Assembly (NCBI GenBank): GCA_017472255.1
Contig: JAFUQU010000038.1
Location: 226,214-290,213 of the forward strand
Source of the DNA: Clostridia bacterium
GTDB lineage: Bacteria > Bacillota > Clostridia > Oscillospirales > CAG-272
Direction: 5' to 3'
DNA: 64,000 nucleotides
Shown: in pieces, positions 36,401-44,047 of the stretch
Layout: each line of letters opens with the position of its first letter
Position numbering within the stretch: the first letter of the stretch is position 1
Notes under the pieces: model-generated
Databases searched by the model: none
Told to the model about the DNA's origin: nothing
Seen by the model: only the letters and a program-made list of their open reading frames with translations
Position numbers and translations under genes: made by a program

Positions 36401-36479
36401 CTTCTCTCCCCATGGCAACTACTCCCTCTCCAGCTGGCGTGAGCGCTACTGCTTCGTCAAGGCCGGTATCGGCGAATAA
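33468..36479 (+). CDS. GH106-like alpha-L-rhamnosidase
   Basis: About 1003 residues from the ATG at 33468 (GAGGT just upstream; the upstream ATG overlaps the preceding gene without RBS). The N-terminal signature EYRGHPFWSWNDKLSPEELR, then MKRVGLGGYFMHARGGL and SYDENGWPSGFGGG, matches the GH106 rhamnosidase group, as does overall length. FFTDEPQF and VLSETFALCGWD hold candidate catalytic acids. The C-terminal third is beta-sandwich-like. No signal peptide: it acts on imported rhamnosylated oligosaccharides, such as pectin fragments. Its 3' end faces a GH2 gene. Confidence 0.82.
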   Translation: MDIIKDLENPSSEYRGHPFWSWNDKLSPEELRWQIREMKRVGLGGYFMHARGGLITEYLSDDWFDCINACVDEGKKTGMESWSYDENGWPSGFGGGIVSGMGDRYHVRWLVCKKYDGTTPEGKLLGFYGISDKTCRPLGMKIRAAKAAAKADEEIYYVTHEKNVNYVDILNPAVVKAFIKCTYDVYAKKLGGDLGGAAMPGFFTDEPQFARSKTPWSYVLPQEFYKTNGYDIHEKLPLLFLEREGYEKFRFDFWRVVSRLYTESFGKQIYDWCCKHNCQFTGHAMMEDNLFCQMSCTAGVMPLYEYMHIPGMDWLGRQIASPLIPKQVGSVAKQLGKKLVLSETFALCGWDVSFEELKWIAEWQYLNGINFMCQHLEGYSIRGLRKRDYPPSMFYQSPWWDDYKGFNDYFARLGKLIACSEEVADVLLLHPMHTGYIAYNGTNSPAIQKYDRDLLGALHLLSGNHVGYHLGDEIIIRNHGSVEGDSFKVGLCSYKTVILPSMLTLDAKTFELLREFAANGGKIYALGEKPTLVDGLYSEELVELMKGVESVPVNDDELTVSMLTKLGLKKLTVSDRNSELHNIHCRVNLLEDGTKAYFFQNQDREHAFDAKVILDTDADAVELSLVDMNVTAPDAIKSDGKTVLYLHFEPMQSHLILAGEVLPEITVKTKPAFNLPLSHSWRLDGGDDNALTLDTCQYILGEGDEYSEPCNILDVMERLLAARANDKLKLRFTFEVDSSARLSVMKSFRLISELTEEFTITVNGKPVVWDGKSWWKDKAFKAYDIGGLVKTGCNEIIVDGSFYQREKVYQVLFGKNVLETERNKLTYDTELESLYLVGDFSVYSKSGYTEGVRRATFTEGGFVITDRNTEFVGGNIVKQGYPFFAGRIRLAQDVKIKKSWGKRIAVKISKPYAALAKVYVNDRFVKTLMWSDYTADISDFVKPGETVKITLELVIGNRNLLGPHHNPQGESYGVSPHSFSPHGNYSLSSWRERYCFVKAGIGE

Positions 36480-36487
36480 TAAAATAG

Positions 36488-36526
36488 ACAGGACTGATGC
36501 ACTTCACAGAAGTGCATCAGTCCTGT
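36488..36526. terminator. Bidirectional terminator between glycosidase genes
   Basis: ACAGGACTGATGCACTT (36488-36504), 5-base loop, AAGTGCATCAGTCCTGT (36510-36526), then TGTTATTT. Confidence 0.85.
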
Positions 36527-36533
36527 TGTTATT

Positions 36534-39143
36534 TCATTTCGCAATCAGCTTAATGCCGCAGCCGTAGCGACCGCTCTTTGTGCCGTAAACCGACAGTCCG
36601 GCATCGCTGTCCGTGCGCAGCGTCAGTGTGAAGCTCTCCTTTTCCCGCAGCTTCAGCACAACCCGTGAGGGAACGGCAAACTCGCACAGATAGCCGTAGG
36701 AACCAGCCTCGTCCAGCAGATCGTCCGCCGCCTGATAATAGTGAGACAGCGCGCCGCGTGAGTCAGCGGGACAGTCGGGAAGCAGCGCTTTACCGCAGCT
36801 TACGCCGTCGATCAAAAGCTCCATCGTACCCGGATTCGTCCGCTCGTCAGTCTGAGGGAAGGAGTTTCGGTTCGCGCCGGGATCACAGCGATAACCGAGC
36901 ATATAGCTCAAATCGGCTTTTTCCGGCGCTCTCTGCTCCGGCCAGTCGTGAGTCATCGGTTCGCGGGTGGATGCCTCGCAGAGGATGCGCAGGTCATTGG
37001 CACAATCCAGATCGTAAATATCCGCCGTATTCACCGTAACGCTGAACTCACCGCTGCCCAAACCGTTCTTCTTATTCCCCTGAATCGCGTCAAAGCTGTG
37101 CTTCCAACCGAACGCGGTAAGCGCGGACGGCTCGATGGTTAGATACCAACCGTGAGCCTCCTGCTCAATATCAAAGAGAATGCCATTTGCCATGATCACT
37201 TCTTCTTCGCCGATCAGATTCCATTTCAGGATCGCTTTGCGTCCGAATATTGGCGCCCTGAATTTGATCTCACCCGCCGGGAAGCAGCCGTAACCCTTCC
37301 ACGGCACCGTCAGAGCGCCCTCCTGCGCAATCGCTGTATCGCCGTAAACCGGATCCTCCACAGTCAGCCACCAGCGAACCTCCAGATCCCAGCCATGGTA
37401 TACGTCCGTGAAGCTGGAGCCAAACAGCGGCACCGTCACTTCTTCGCCCGGCTTCACCGTAGTCATGGGTGCAAAATCTGCGCCCAGATAATCCTGCGAG
37501 TGCAGATCGCGCAGGGTCATCTGATAAACGTCATAGCCGAAATCCTTGTCGCCGTTATCGATCTTGTAGTAGCCGTTGAACTCGTTCACCACATCGTGGA
37601 ACTCGGTGAAAACAAAGCCGCAAAGCTTGTCGTGCAGGCGGAACTCGTTCATCATGTACTTGTACTGCCACGAAATATCGCTGTCGCCCGCGTTGCCCTG
37701 AATACCCCAGACGTTGCCGCACTCGGAGTTCATGCAGGGCACATCCTGCATGGTGTAGCCTTCCTTGTAGTTGGCTTGCGAACCTACATAGGCGTTGCTG
37801 CAAAAGGTCTCAACCACGTTCTTAACCTTCTGATAGCCGTTGGAGTAGAAGTGCCAGGTGTTCACGTCAGTCAGCGTGTGGTCGCGGTTGCAGGGGGAGT
37901 TGTCCTCGACGAGACGGGTGGGATCCAGCGCTTTGGCCGCCTTCCAGCAATCCACCACCCAGTCGGCGGTTTCCTGTGTATAACTGCGTTTCTTATTGCC
38001 ATCGGCGTCGGTTTCATGGTTCCACAAGCCCCAGGTCTCGTTGAAAATTACCCAGTAGAAAATCGACGGATGGTTGCGGTCGCGCAGAATCTGCTCACGC
38101 ATTTCGACTTCAAACTGTGCCTTCGTGTCAGGCAGCGGCTCGCCCCAGAAGCAGGGGATATCCTCCATGATCAGCAAACCCAGCTTGTCCGCCCAGTAGA
38201 GCTTCAGCGGTTCTTCCGCTTTGATGTGGATGCGCGCCATGTTGATTCCGATTCGCTTCAGGCGGAGGATTTCCTCCTTGCAGTCGTCATCCGACGGCAG
38301 CGTGAAGAAGCCTTTGGGATTGAAGGACTGATCCAGCACACCGTTGATGTAATAGGGCTTGCCATTCAGCGTAATATAACGGTTCTGATGCTCGCCGAAT
38401 ACGCCGGTGCCAATCTCTCGGATGCCGAAGTAGGTGGACACCACGTCATCCCCCAGCGTCAGCGTTCCTTCGTACAGATGGGGATTCTCAGGCGTCCACA
38501 GTTCGGGATTCTCCACGTTCATCTTAATCTGCGCGTGACCGTTTTCGACGCGCACCTCCGAGTGGATGCCAGCCAGATCGGCGGCAAGGATTTTGCCGTC
38601 CGCGTCGCCCGCAAGGTCAACGTCATATGTAACCGTGCCGTCAATCTTCGTTTGAACAAAGAAGCTCCTGATGTAAGCCGCCGGACGGGTCTCCAGCCAG
38701 ACAGTCTGCCAGATACCGCGGGCATCGCCGTAACCCTGCTTGCCGTAGGTCTGATTGTTCGCGCCTGTATCGGTGGCAGAGACGGTAATCTCGTTGACGC
38801 TGTCCCGCTTCCACAGCTCGGTTATATCGAACTCGAAGCGCGAATAGCCGCCCCGATGCGTTCCGACAACCGTGCCATTGACCGCCGCCTCGCAGGTATA
38901 ATCCACCGCGCCGATGATCAGGAAGATACGCTCACCAGCGGGATTCCACGCCACATTTCTACGGTAATAGCCTGTCCCCGCCTTCGATTCGTCGATGCCC
39001 GACAGTGGAGAACCCCACGGATAGGGCACTTCAATGATTTTGTCATAGGTCGGCGCGTCGAAGGAAAAGTCCCACGCGCCATTCAGGTTCAGCCACTCTG
39101 CCCGGGCAAAATCGGGCTGAGGATATGCGTTTTTCTGTATCAT
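36534..39143 (-). CDS. Glycoside hydrolase family 2 enzyme (beta-galactosidase/glucuronidase-like)
   Basis: About 869 residues from the ATG at 39143 (GAAAGGG 9 bases upstream). Domain order: GH2 sugar-binding jelly roll (ARAEWLNLNGAWDFSF, GTGYYRRNVAW), immunoglobulin-like domain, TIM barrel with acid/base Glu369 in WVIFNETWGLW and nucleophile Glu474 in CMNSECGNVWG, then GFVFTEFHDVVNEFNG and C-terminal beta domains. No signal peptide, so it is cytoplasmic. It is downstream of the HTH-serine dehydratase gene by 68 bases on the same strand, with a short hairpin (GCTCAG/CTGAGC) between. Substrate within GH2 is not determined. Confidence 0.88.
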   Translation of the reverse strand: MIQKNAYPQPDFARAEWLNLNGAWDFSFDAPTYDKIIEVPYPWGSPLSGIDESKAGTGYYRRNVAWNPAGERIFLIIGAVDYTCEAAVNGTVVGTHRGGYSRFEFDITELWKRDSVNEITVSATDTGANNQTYGKQGYGDARGIWQTVWLETRPAAYIRSFFVQTKIDGTVTYDVDLAGDADGKILAADLAGIHSEVRVENGHAQIKMNVENPELWTPENPHLYEGTLTLGDDVVSTYFGIREIGTGVFGEHQNRYITLNGKPYYINGVLDQSFNPKGFFTLPSDDDCKEEILRLKRIGINMARIHIKAEEPLKLYWADKLGLLIMEDIPCFWGEPLPDTKAQFEVEMREQILRDRNHPSIFYWVIFNETWGLWNHETDADGNKKRSYTQETADWVVDCWKAAKALDPTRLVEDNSPCNRDHTLTDVNTWHFYSNGYQKVKNVVETFCSNAYVGSQANYKEGYTMQDVPCMNSECGNVWGIQGNAGDSDISWQYKYMMNEFRLHDKLCGFVFTEFHDVVNEFNGYYKIDNGDKDFGYDVYQMTLRDLHSQDYLGADFAPMTTVKPGEEVTVPLFGSSFTDVYHGWDLEVRWWLTVEDPVYGDTAIAQEGALTVPWKGYGCFPAGEIKFRAPIFGRKAILKWNLIGEEEVIMANGILFDIEQEAHGWYLTIEPSALTAFGWKHSFDAIQGNKKNGLGSGEFSVTVNTADIYDLDCANDLRILCEASTREPMTHDWPEQRAPEKADLSYMLGYRCDPGANRNSFPQTDERTNPGTMELLIDGVSCGKALLPDCPADSRGALSHYYQAADDLLDEAGSYGYLCEFAVPSRVVLKLREKESFTLTLRTDSDAGLSVYGTKSGRYGCGIKLIAK

Positions 39144-39211
39144 GCTGTTCATCCCTTTCGATGTTTGTTTTCTAAACTTCATGCTCAGTTTCAAAAGCTG
39201 AGCTATCTTCC

Positions 39212-40651
39212 TTATTTCACCTTCAGCTTGGCAAGACCGCCCTCGGAGGTCTCCTTGTACTGCCGGGAGATATCCAGTCCCGTTTCCTTCATCACCTGAA
39301 TCACCTTGTCCAGCGATATCTTCCGGGAATCGCTCAGGAAGCTGGCAAGGCTCACCGCGTTGATGGCACGCATGGCGGCCACCGCGTTGCGCTCGATGCA
39401 GGGAATCTGCACCAGACCGCAAATCGGGTCGCAGGTCAGTCCCAGATGATGCTCGATGGCGATTTCCGCCGCGTATTCGATCTTGTCCAAATCCAGCCCG
39501 AACAGCTCACCCAGCGCCGCCGATGCCATGGCGCAGGCGCTGCCGATTTCCGCCTGACAGCCGCATTCGCTGCCGGAGATGGAAGCGTTTGTCTTGATCA
39601 GGTTGCCCACAATGCCGCCCGCCGCCAGCGCGTGGACGATTTCGATATCCGTATAGCCCCGCTTCTGCTGCTGATAATACAGCACCGCCGGAACCACGCC
39701 CGACGCGCCGCAGGTCGGTGCGGTGACAATCCGCTCCGCGCAGGCGTTCTGCTCGCTGACCGCGAAGGCGTAGGCACAGACCATTCGGTTCTCCCGCGTT
39801 TCGGCGCTCTCATCGATATGCTGACGATTCAACAGCTGCTTGGCCTTTTTCTGCACGCCCAATCCGCCGGGCAGGATGCCGTCGGAAGCCAGTCCGTCCT
39901 TGATGCTCTTTTTCATACATCGCCAGATTTCGGACAGGTAATCGGTAATGCCCTCTCCCTCAATCCGCTCCACATACTCCCACAGGCGTATATTCTCCGC
40001 CAGGCAGTATTCGGCGATGGTTTCGAAGGAGGACACCGGGTAAATATCCGCCCCCTCGCCGTCCTCGTATTTGTCGATCTGAATCCGCCCGCCGCCCAGA
40101 CTGATGACGCGCGTCTGATCGATTCGCTGCCCGCCCGACCAGGCTTCCAGCTCCAGCGTATTGGGATGGGGCAGCTCCACCTGATGGATGTTGAATATCA
40201 CATCGCATGGTGTGGGAGCCAGCGTCTCGCGGATAACCCGATCGGTTCCGTGCCCCACACCGGTCTTGGCAAGCGAACCGTACAGCGTCACCTTGAATCG
40301 ATCCGCGCCAGGGTTGTTCTGCTTGAAAATCATGCAGGCCTTTTCCGGTCCCATGGTGTGGGAGCTGGACGGCCCCCGTCCCATACGGTAAAGAGCGCGC
40401 AGCGATTTCATGCCAACCGGCTGCTGCTTTTTTTCGGGTGCAGGCTCAGACGCCGTGAAGAAATAATCCACGGGGATATCAAAAATTTTCGCCAGCTTAC
40501 TGATATTTTCGGTGGAGGGCAGCGCAAGACCGGTTTCCCATTTGGAAACGGCGCGGTTGCTGACGCCCAGATATTCGCCCAGCTTTTTCTGGGTGATTCC
40601 GCTCTTTTTACGCAGTGCGGCGAATTTACTCGCAAAATCCTTAACAATCAT
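39212..40651 (-). CDS. sdaA: L-serine ammonia-lyase fused to N-terminal XRE helix-turn-helix
   Basis: About 479 residues from the ATG at 40651. Residues 1-65 are a Cro/C1-type HTH (LRKKSGITQKKLGEYLGVSN, RAVSKWETGLALPS), then a short linker (PAPEKKQQPVG). From about residue 81 there is a single-chain iron-sulfur L-serine dehydratase: RMGRGPSSSHTMGPEKA (beta-type N-terminus), APTCGASGVVPAVLYY, SECGCQAEIGSACAMASAA and CDPICGLVQIPC, which supply the [4Fe-4S] cysteines. It converts L-serine to pyruvate and ammonia. HTH fusion is unusual and suggests self-regulation through a palindrome upstream of its promoter. The C-terminus ends without the tail Cys described for the Legionella enzyme. Confidence 0.9.
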   Translation of the reverse strand: MIVKDFASKFAALRKKSGITQKKLGEYLGVSNRAVSKWETGLALPSTENISKLAKIFDIPVDYFFTASEPAPEKKQQPVGMKSLRALYRMGRGPSSSHTMGPEKACMIFKQNNPGADRFKVTLYGSLAKTGVGHGTDRVIRETLAPTPCDVIFNIHQVELPHPNTLELEAWSGGQRIDQTRVISLGGGRIQIDKYEDGEGADIYPVSSFETIAEYCLAENIRLWEYVERIEGEGITDYLSEIWRCMKKSIKDGLASDGILPGGLGVQKKAKQLLNRQHIDESAETRENRMVCAYAFAVSEQNACAERIVTAPTCGASGVVPAVLYYQQQKRGYTDIEIVHALAAGGIVGNLIKTNASISGSECGCQAEIGSACAMASAALGELFGLDLDKIEYAAEIAIEHHLGLTCDPICGLVQIPCIERNAVAAMRAINAVSLASFLSDSRKISLDKVIQVMKETGLDISRQYKETSEGGLAKLKVK

Positions 40652-40712
40652 AGTAATGCCAACCTTTATACTTCTTTTTGCTGCATGGCGGTCATGCGGC
40701 GGCTTCCTTTTT

Positions 40713-40741
40713 ATTGTAATATAAAATTGCCGTCTTGTCAA
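40713..40741 (-). promoter_or_regulatory. Promoter of the HTH-serine dehydratase gene
   Basis: The minus strand reads TTGACA (40736-40741), 17 bp, TACAAT (40713-40718). Confidence 0.75.
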
Positions 40742-40749
40742 GAGCAAAA

Positions 40750-40764
40750 TCAACTTTTAGTTGA
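40750..40764. promoter_or_regulatory. Candidate HTH operator
   Basis: TCAACT-TTT-AGTTGA, a perfect palindrome 8 bases upstream of the -35 of the serine dehydratase promoter; a good size for a Cro/C1-type dimer. Confidence 0.45.
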
Positions 40765-40778
40765 ACTTTGTTATTCTA

Positions 40779-40807
40779 TCGACAAATCCAACTGCTTGTG
40801 GTATAAT
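40779..40807 (+). promoter_or_regulatory. Promoter-like pair pointing antisense into the M50 protease gene
   Basis: TCGACA (40779-40784), 17 bp, TATAAT (40802-40807) on the plus strand. The next plus-strand gene begins only at 41769, so a transcript from here would be antisense to 40812-41689. Confidence 0.4.
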
Positions 40808-40811
40808 AATA

Positions 40812-41396
40812 TTATCTCTCTGAGGGGCGCATATAAAGCGTCACAAACATATACACGCAAAACAGATACAGCGACAGATTGCCGCCGCTCATCAGCAGCA
40901 AATATCCCGCCGCCAGCCACAGCAGTCCCAGCGTCACCGACGACACCACCGTCAAAATCGTTTCCGCGTGGGTCGGCGTCAGGCGGGCAAGCAGCAGCGA
41001 CAGAATGCACCCGCCGTCAAGCGTTCGGACAGGCAGCAGGTTCAACACAGCAAGCATCGCCGAGCAGACGGCAAAAAAAGCCGCGTGCTTCCCATCAAAC
41101 AGCAGCGCGATGGGCACGCATATCAGATTCGCCAGTCCGCCCGCCGCAAGAATTGCAATCTCCCCAAGCCAGCCTGTCTTCGCCGGAAGGCTGCGGATCT
41201 CCGCTCCGAACATCGTAATCTCCACCTCCCGCACCTCGCATCCGCAAAGCAGCATTACCAGCAGATGCCCCGCCTCGTGGCAGAGCGCCGCCGCCACCGA
41301 CAGCAGCGACAGCGCACTGCGGTCGGTGAGCACAAGCAGGAGAAAGAATGTAATCGTAGGCGCGCTGATTTTCAGCCGTGGAAGGCGCGGGGTCAA
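40812..41396 (-). CDS. Site-2 protease-like M50 metallopeptidase (SpoIVFB-like)
   Basis: 194 residues, five to six membrane spans. The zinc motif HExxH is present as CHEAGH (His40, Glu41, His44), and the second motif LLPVRTLDGG gives Asp127 as third ligand, matching the NPxxDG-type motif of intramembrane proteases. Size and topology match SpoIVFB-type enzymes that cut membrane-bound precursors. The start is TTG at 41396 overlapping the upstream TGA (TTGA), so translation is coupled to the small membrane protein gene. Substrate unknown; no sigma-K gene is visible here. Confidence 0.85.
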   Translation of the reverse strand: MTPRLPRLKISAPTITFFLLLVLTDRSALSLLSVAAALCHEAGHLLVMLLCGCEVREVEITMFGAEIRSLPAKTGWLGEIAILAAGGLANLICVPIALLFDGKHAAFFAVCSAMLAVLNLLPVRTLDGGCILSLLLARLTPTHAETILTVVSSVTLGLLWLAAGYLLLMSGGNLSLYLFCVYMFVTLYMRPSER

Positions 41397-41689
41397 TTGC
41401 CGGGCGCTCGTACAATCGGCTCCAGCAGCTCATAGCTGCGCACCGGTACCGGCGCTTCCACAGGCTCAGCCGCCACTGCCACCGCGTCCAGCGCCTCGAT
41501 GTTGGCCGCCGCCATATCGCTGACAGCCGACGCGGACACTGCCGTTCCGCTCTCCATCAGATCGGACAGCGACACGGCTATTTCCCCGCTTTCCATCGTC
41601 CGCAGGTTGTAAATCAGCACCGCTCCCGATACGGCAAAAAGGGTTGCCGCCAGCATAACCGCGTCCAGCCGGTTCTTTTTTCTTTGCAT
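41393..41689 (-). CDS. Small bitopic membrane protein coupled to the M50 protease
   Basis: 98 residues: a basic N-terminus (MQRKKNRLD), one membrane span (about residues 10-27, AVMLAATLFAVSGAVLIY) and an Ala/Val/Glu-rich external tail of about 70 residues. GGGAGGAG precedes the ATG at 41689. Its stop overlaps the TTG start of the protease. No family is recognised. By position it could be a regulator, chaperone or substrate of the protease, comparable in role to SpoIVFA; this is inference. Confidence 0.65.
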   Translation of the reverse strand: MQRKKNRLDAVMLAATLFAVSGAVLIYNLRTMESGEIAVSLSDLMESGTAVSASAVSDMAAANIEALDAVAVAAEPVEAPVPVRSYELLEPIVRAPGN

Positions 41690-41768
41690 TCCAATTCTCC
41701 TCCCAATCAGGCATTCTGTCCTATCCTATGCCCATCCGCCCGAATTTATACCGAAAGGAATCTTACCT

Positions 41769-42590
41769 ATGAATCTTTCCGCCCATCTCGCCGTCTCCAT
41801 CCGTGCCGCCATTGACGCCGGACAGACCATTCTCGACATCCGCGCCCGCAGCTTTCATGTGGAGCATAAAACTGACGGCTCGCCCGTTACCGACGCCGAT
41901 CTGGCTGCCGACAGTCTGATTCGTGAGCGTCTGTCCGCCGCTTTCCCCGAAATCCCCCAGCTGACCGAGGAAACTGCCGATTCCGCCGCACGACTGTCCG
42001 CCGCCGACTGCTTTATCGTCGATCCGCTGGACGGCACCCGGGAGTTTGTCAAACAGAACGGGGAATTCACCGTGAACATCGCCCTCGTTCATGATCACCG
42101 CCCGGTGGTAGGCGTGATTTACGCGCCCTGCCTCGACCAGCTTTGGTATGCCGCTGAAGGTATCGGCGTGTTCCGGGTGGACAGCGCTTCCCAGCGCAGC
42201 GATTCACAGCTTCCCGAAGCCGCCAAACCGATTCACGTTTCCACCCGCACCAAAAACCTTACGCTGCTGGTCAGCCGCACCTCTCTGCCCACCGTGGAAG
42301 CAAAGCTGGACAATCTTCCCGGCGTCGTCTGCGTTCAGCCCACCAGCAGCTCATTGAAGGGCTGCCGAATCGCTGAGGGCAGCGCGGACGTGAGCATCTG
42401 CAACCACGGCACCTACGAATGGGACACCGCCGCCATGCAGTGCATTGCTGCGGAAGCGGGCGCCATACTGCGCTTTCTGGACGGCAGTGAAATCGTCTAT
42501 AACCGTTCGAACCCGCACAACGAACAGGGGCATTTTCTGTGCAATCGCCCGGAAAACCTGAAAATCGTTGACAAGCTCCTCGGTTTGTGA
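41769..42590 (+). CDS. cysQ: 3'(2'),5'-bisphosphate nucleotidase / inositol monophosphatase-family phosphatase
   Basis: 273 residues. Mg-dependent, Li-sensitive phosphatase fold. Metal ligands are Glu in QLTEETAD and Asp85, Asp88 in VDPLDGTREFVKQNGEF, and the C-terminal Asp in YEWDTAAMQCIAAEAGA. The TREF extension after DPLDG is typical of CysQ, which removes the 3'-phosphate of PAP(S) from sulfate assimilation. AAAGGAA precedes the ATG. No other sulfate genes are adjacent. A general inositol-phosphatase activity cannot be excluded. Confidence 0.88.
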   Translation: MNLSAHLAVSIRAAIDAGQTILDIRARSFHVEHKTDGSPVTDADLAADSLIRERLSAAFPEIPQLTEETADSAARLSAADCFIVDPLDGTREFVKQNGEFTVNIALVHDHRPVVGVIYAPCLDQLWYAAEGIGVFRVDSASQRSDSQLPEAAKPIHVSTRTKNLTLLVSRTSLPTVEAKLDNLPGVVCVQPTSSSLKGCRIAEGSADVSICNHGTYEWDTAAMQCIAAEAGAILRFLDGSEIVYNRSNPHNEQGHFLCNRPENLKIVDKLLGL

Positions 42591-42628
42591 TATAGTCGGC
42601 ATATTTTGTTATAAAGGAATCAATCATC

Positions 42629-44005
42629 ATGAAAACTGAACGCACACCCCTGCTCGTCCATGACAAGGGATTCTATAAAACCGTCCTCCGGCTGGCAATC
42701 CCCCTGACCCTCCAGAACGTCATGCAGCTGCTGCTGAACATGATGGACACGGTCATGCTTGGACGCCTTGGAGACAGCTCAGAGGCCGTCATCTCGGCGG
42801 CAAATCTGGCCAATCAGCCTTATTTTGTCTATTCGCTTTTTCTGTTTGGAATGGTGTCGGGCGCGTCGGTGCTGATTGCCCAATACTGGGGCAAGAACGA
42901 CACCGATACCATTAACGCCGTCGCCGGTATCGCCATGATTGCGGCTGTTACCGTTGGCAGCATCTACACGCTGATCTGCTACCTATTTACACCGCAGGTC
43001 ATGGGGCTGTTTACCAACAGCGAGGAAGTCATCGCGCTGGGCGTGGACTATCTGCGCATCGTGCTGGCGTCCTACGTGATCGCGTCGGTGACGACACTGC
43101 TGTGCGGCGTCATGCGCTCCACCGAACAGGTCGGCATCGCGCTTTTCACCAATACCACAGCCATTCTGATTAACATCGTGCTGAACTATATCCTGATTTT
43201 CGGCAAGCTGGGCTTCCCGGCTATGGGCATCGTGGGCGCGGCCATCGCTACGCTGATTGCGCGCATCATTGAGCTGCTGATGGTGCTCGCCTATGTGATC
43301 TTCATCGAAAAGCGCGTGAAGCTGCGTATCCCTCGGATGCTGAAAATCAAGCGCACGCTGATTAAAGACTTCATCCGGTACAGCCTGCCGGTTATCTGCA
43401 ACGAAACCTTCTGGGGTCTGGGCATCACCCTGCATTCGGCCATCATCGGCAATATGGGCGAGCTTCCCTACGCCGCCTATTCAGTGGCAAACATCATCGA
43501 GCGCATCGGTCTGCTGGCAGCCATCGGCTTCGCCAACGCCACGCTGATCACCATCGGCAAGGAAATCGGCGCGGGACGAAGCGAGAACGCTTACCCTTAC
43601 GCAAAAACCATGCTGGTGCTGTCGGCGGGTCTGGGCGCCATTATGTCCGGCGTCGTGCTGCTGATCCGTCATCCGGCGGTGAATATGTTCAACGTAGCGG
43701 ACGATACCAAAGCGGCGGCTATCAACATTATCTCGGTGATGGCGGCGGTCATCCTCTGCAAGAGCTTCAACACGACAGCCATTGTGGGCGTTATCCGTGG
43801 CGGCGGCGATACCAAAACAGCCATGCTGTTCGACTTTGTTCCCATGTGGATTTTTTCGATTCCGCTGGGCTTTGTGATGGCGCATATTGTTGAACTGCCG
43901 GTATGGTGGGTCTATGCCTGCCTGATGAGCGACGAAGTGCTGAAAGTGCCATTCTGTCTGCGGCACATCCGCAGCAAAAAGTGGATACGCAACGTAACAA
44001 GATAA
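42629..44005 (+). CDS. MATE-family multidrug/sodium antiporter
   Basis: 458 residues, 12 membrane spans in two related halves. The MATE signature LAIPLTLQNVMQLLLNMMDT opens the first bundle, with MLGRLGD next; the second half opens YSLPVICNETFWGLGITLHS. NorM/DinF-type exporters expel cationic drugs or metabolites using Na+ or H+. AAAGGAA precedes the ATG. It is 38 bases after cysQ and may be co-transcribed. A strong bidirectional terminator follows. Confidence 0.93.
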   Translation: MKTERTPLLVHDKGFYKTVLRLAIPLTLQNVMQLLLNMMDTVMLGRLGDSSEAVISAANLANQPYFVYSLFLFGMVSGASVLIAQYWGKNDTDTINAVAGIAMIAAVTVGSIYTLICYLFTPQVMGLFTNSEEVIALGVDYLRIVLASYVIASVTTLLCGVMRSTEQVGIALFTNTTAILINIVLNYILIFGKLGFPAMGIVGAAIATLIARIIELLMVLAYVIFIEKRVKLRIPRMLKIKRTLIKDFIRYSLPVICNETFWGLGITLHSAIIGNMGELPYAAYSVANIIERIGLLAAIGFANATLITIGKEIGAGRSENAYPYAKTMLVLSAGLGAIMSGVVLLIRHPAVNMFNVADDTKAAAINIISVMAAVILCKSFNTTAIVGVIRGGGDTKTAMLFDFVPMWIFSIPLGFVMAHIVELPVWWVYACLMSDEVLKVPFCLRHIRSKKWIRNVTR

Positions 44006-44008
44006 AAA

Positions 44009-44038
44009 ATACGCACGACATCGCAATGTCGTGCGTAT
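44009..44038. terminator. Bidirectional terminator
   Basis: ATACGCACGACAT-CGCA-ATGTCGTGCGTAT, flanked by AAAAA and TTTTT, between the convergent MATE and AIM24-family genes. Confidence 0.92.
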
Positions 44039-44047
44039 CATTTTTCA

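Noticed and set aside
33528..36413. Very long open frame on the strand opposite the GH106-like gene
   Set aside because: It mirrors codon periodicity of a clear glycosidase gene, has no RBS and no recognisable domains. The same applies to frames opposite secA (28867-31554), the GH2 gene (37152-39299) and groEL (49273-51003).
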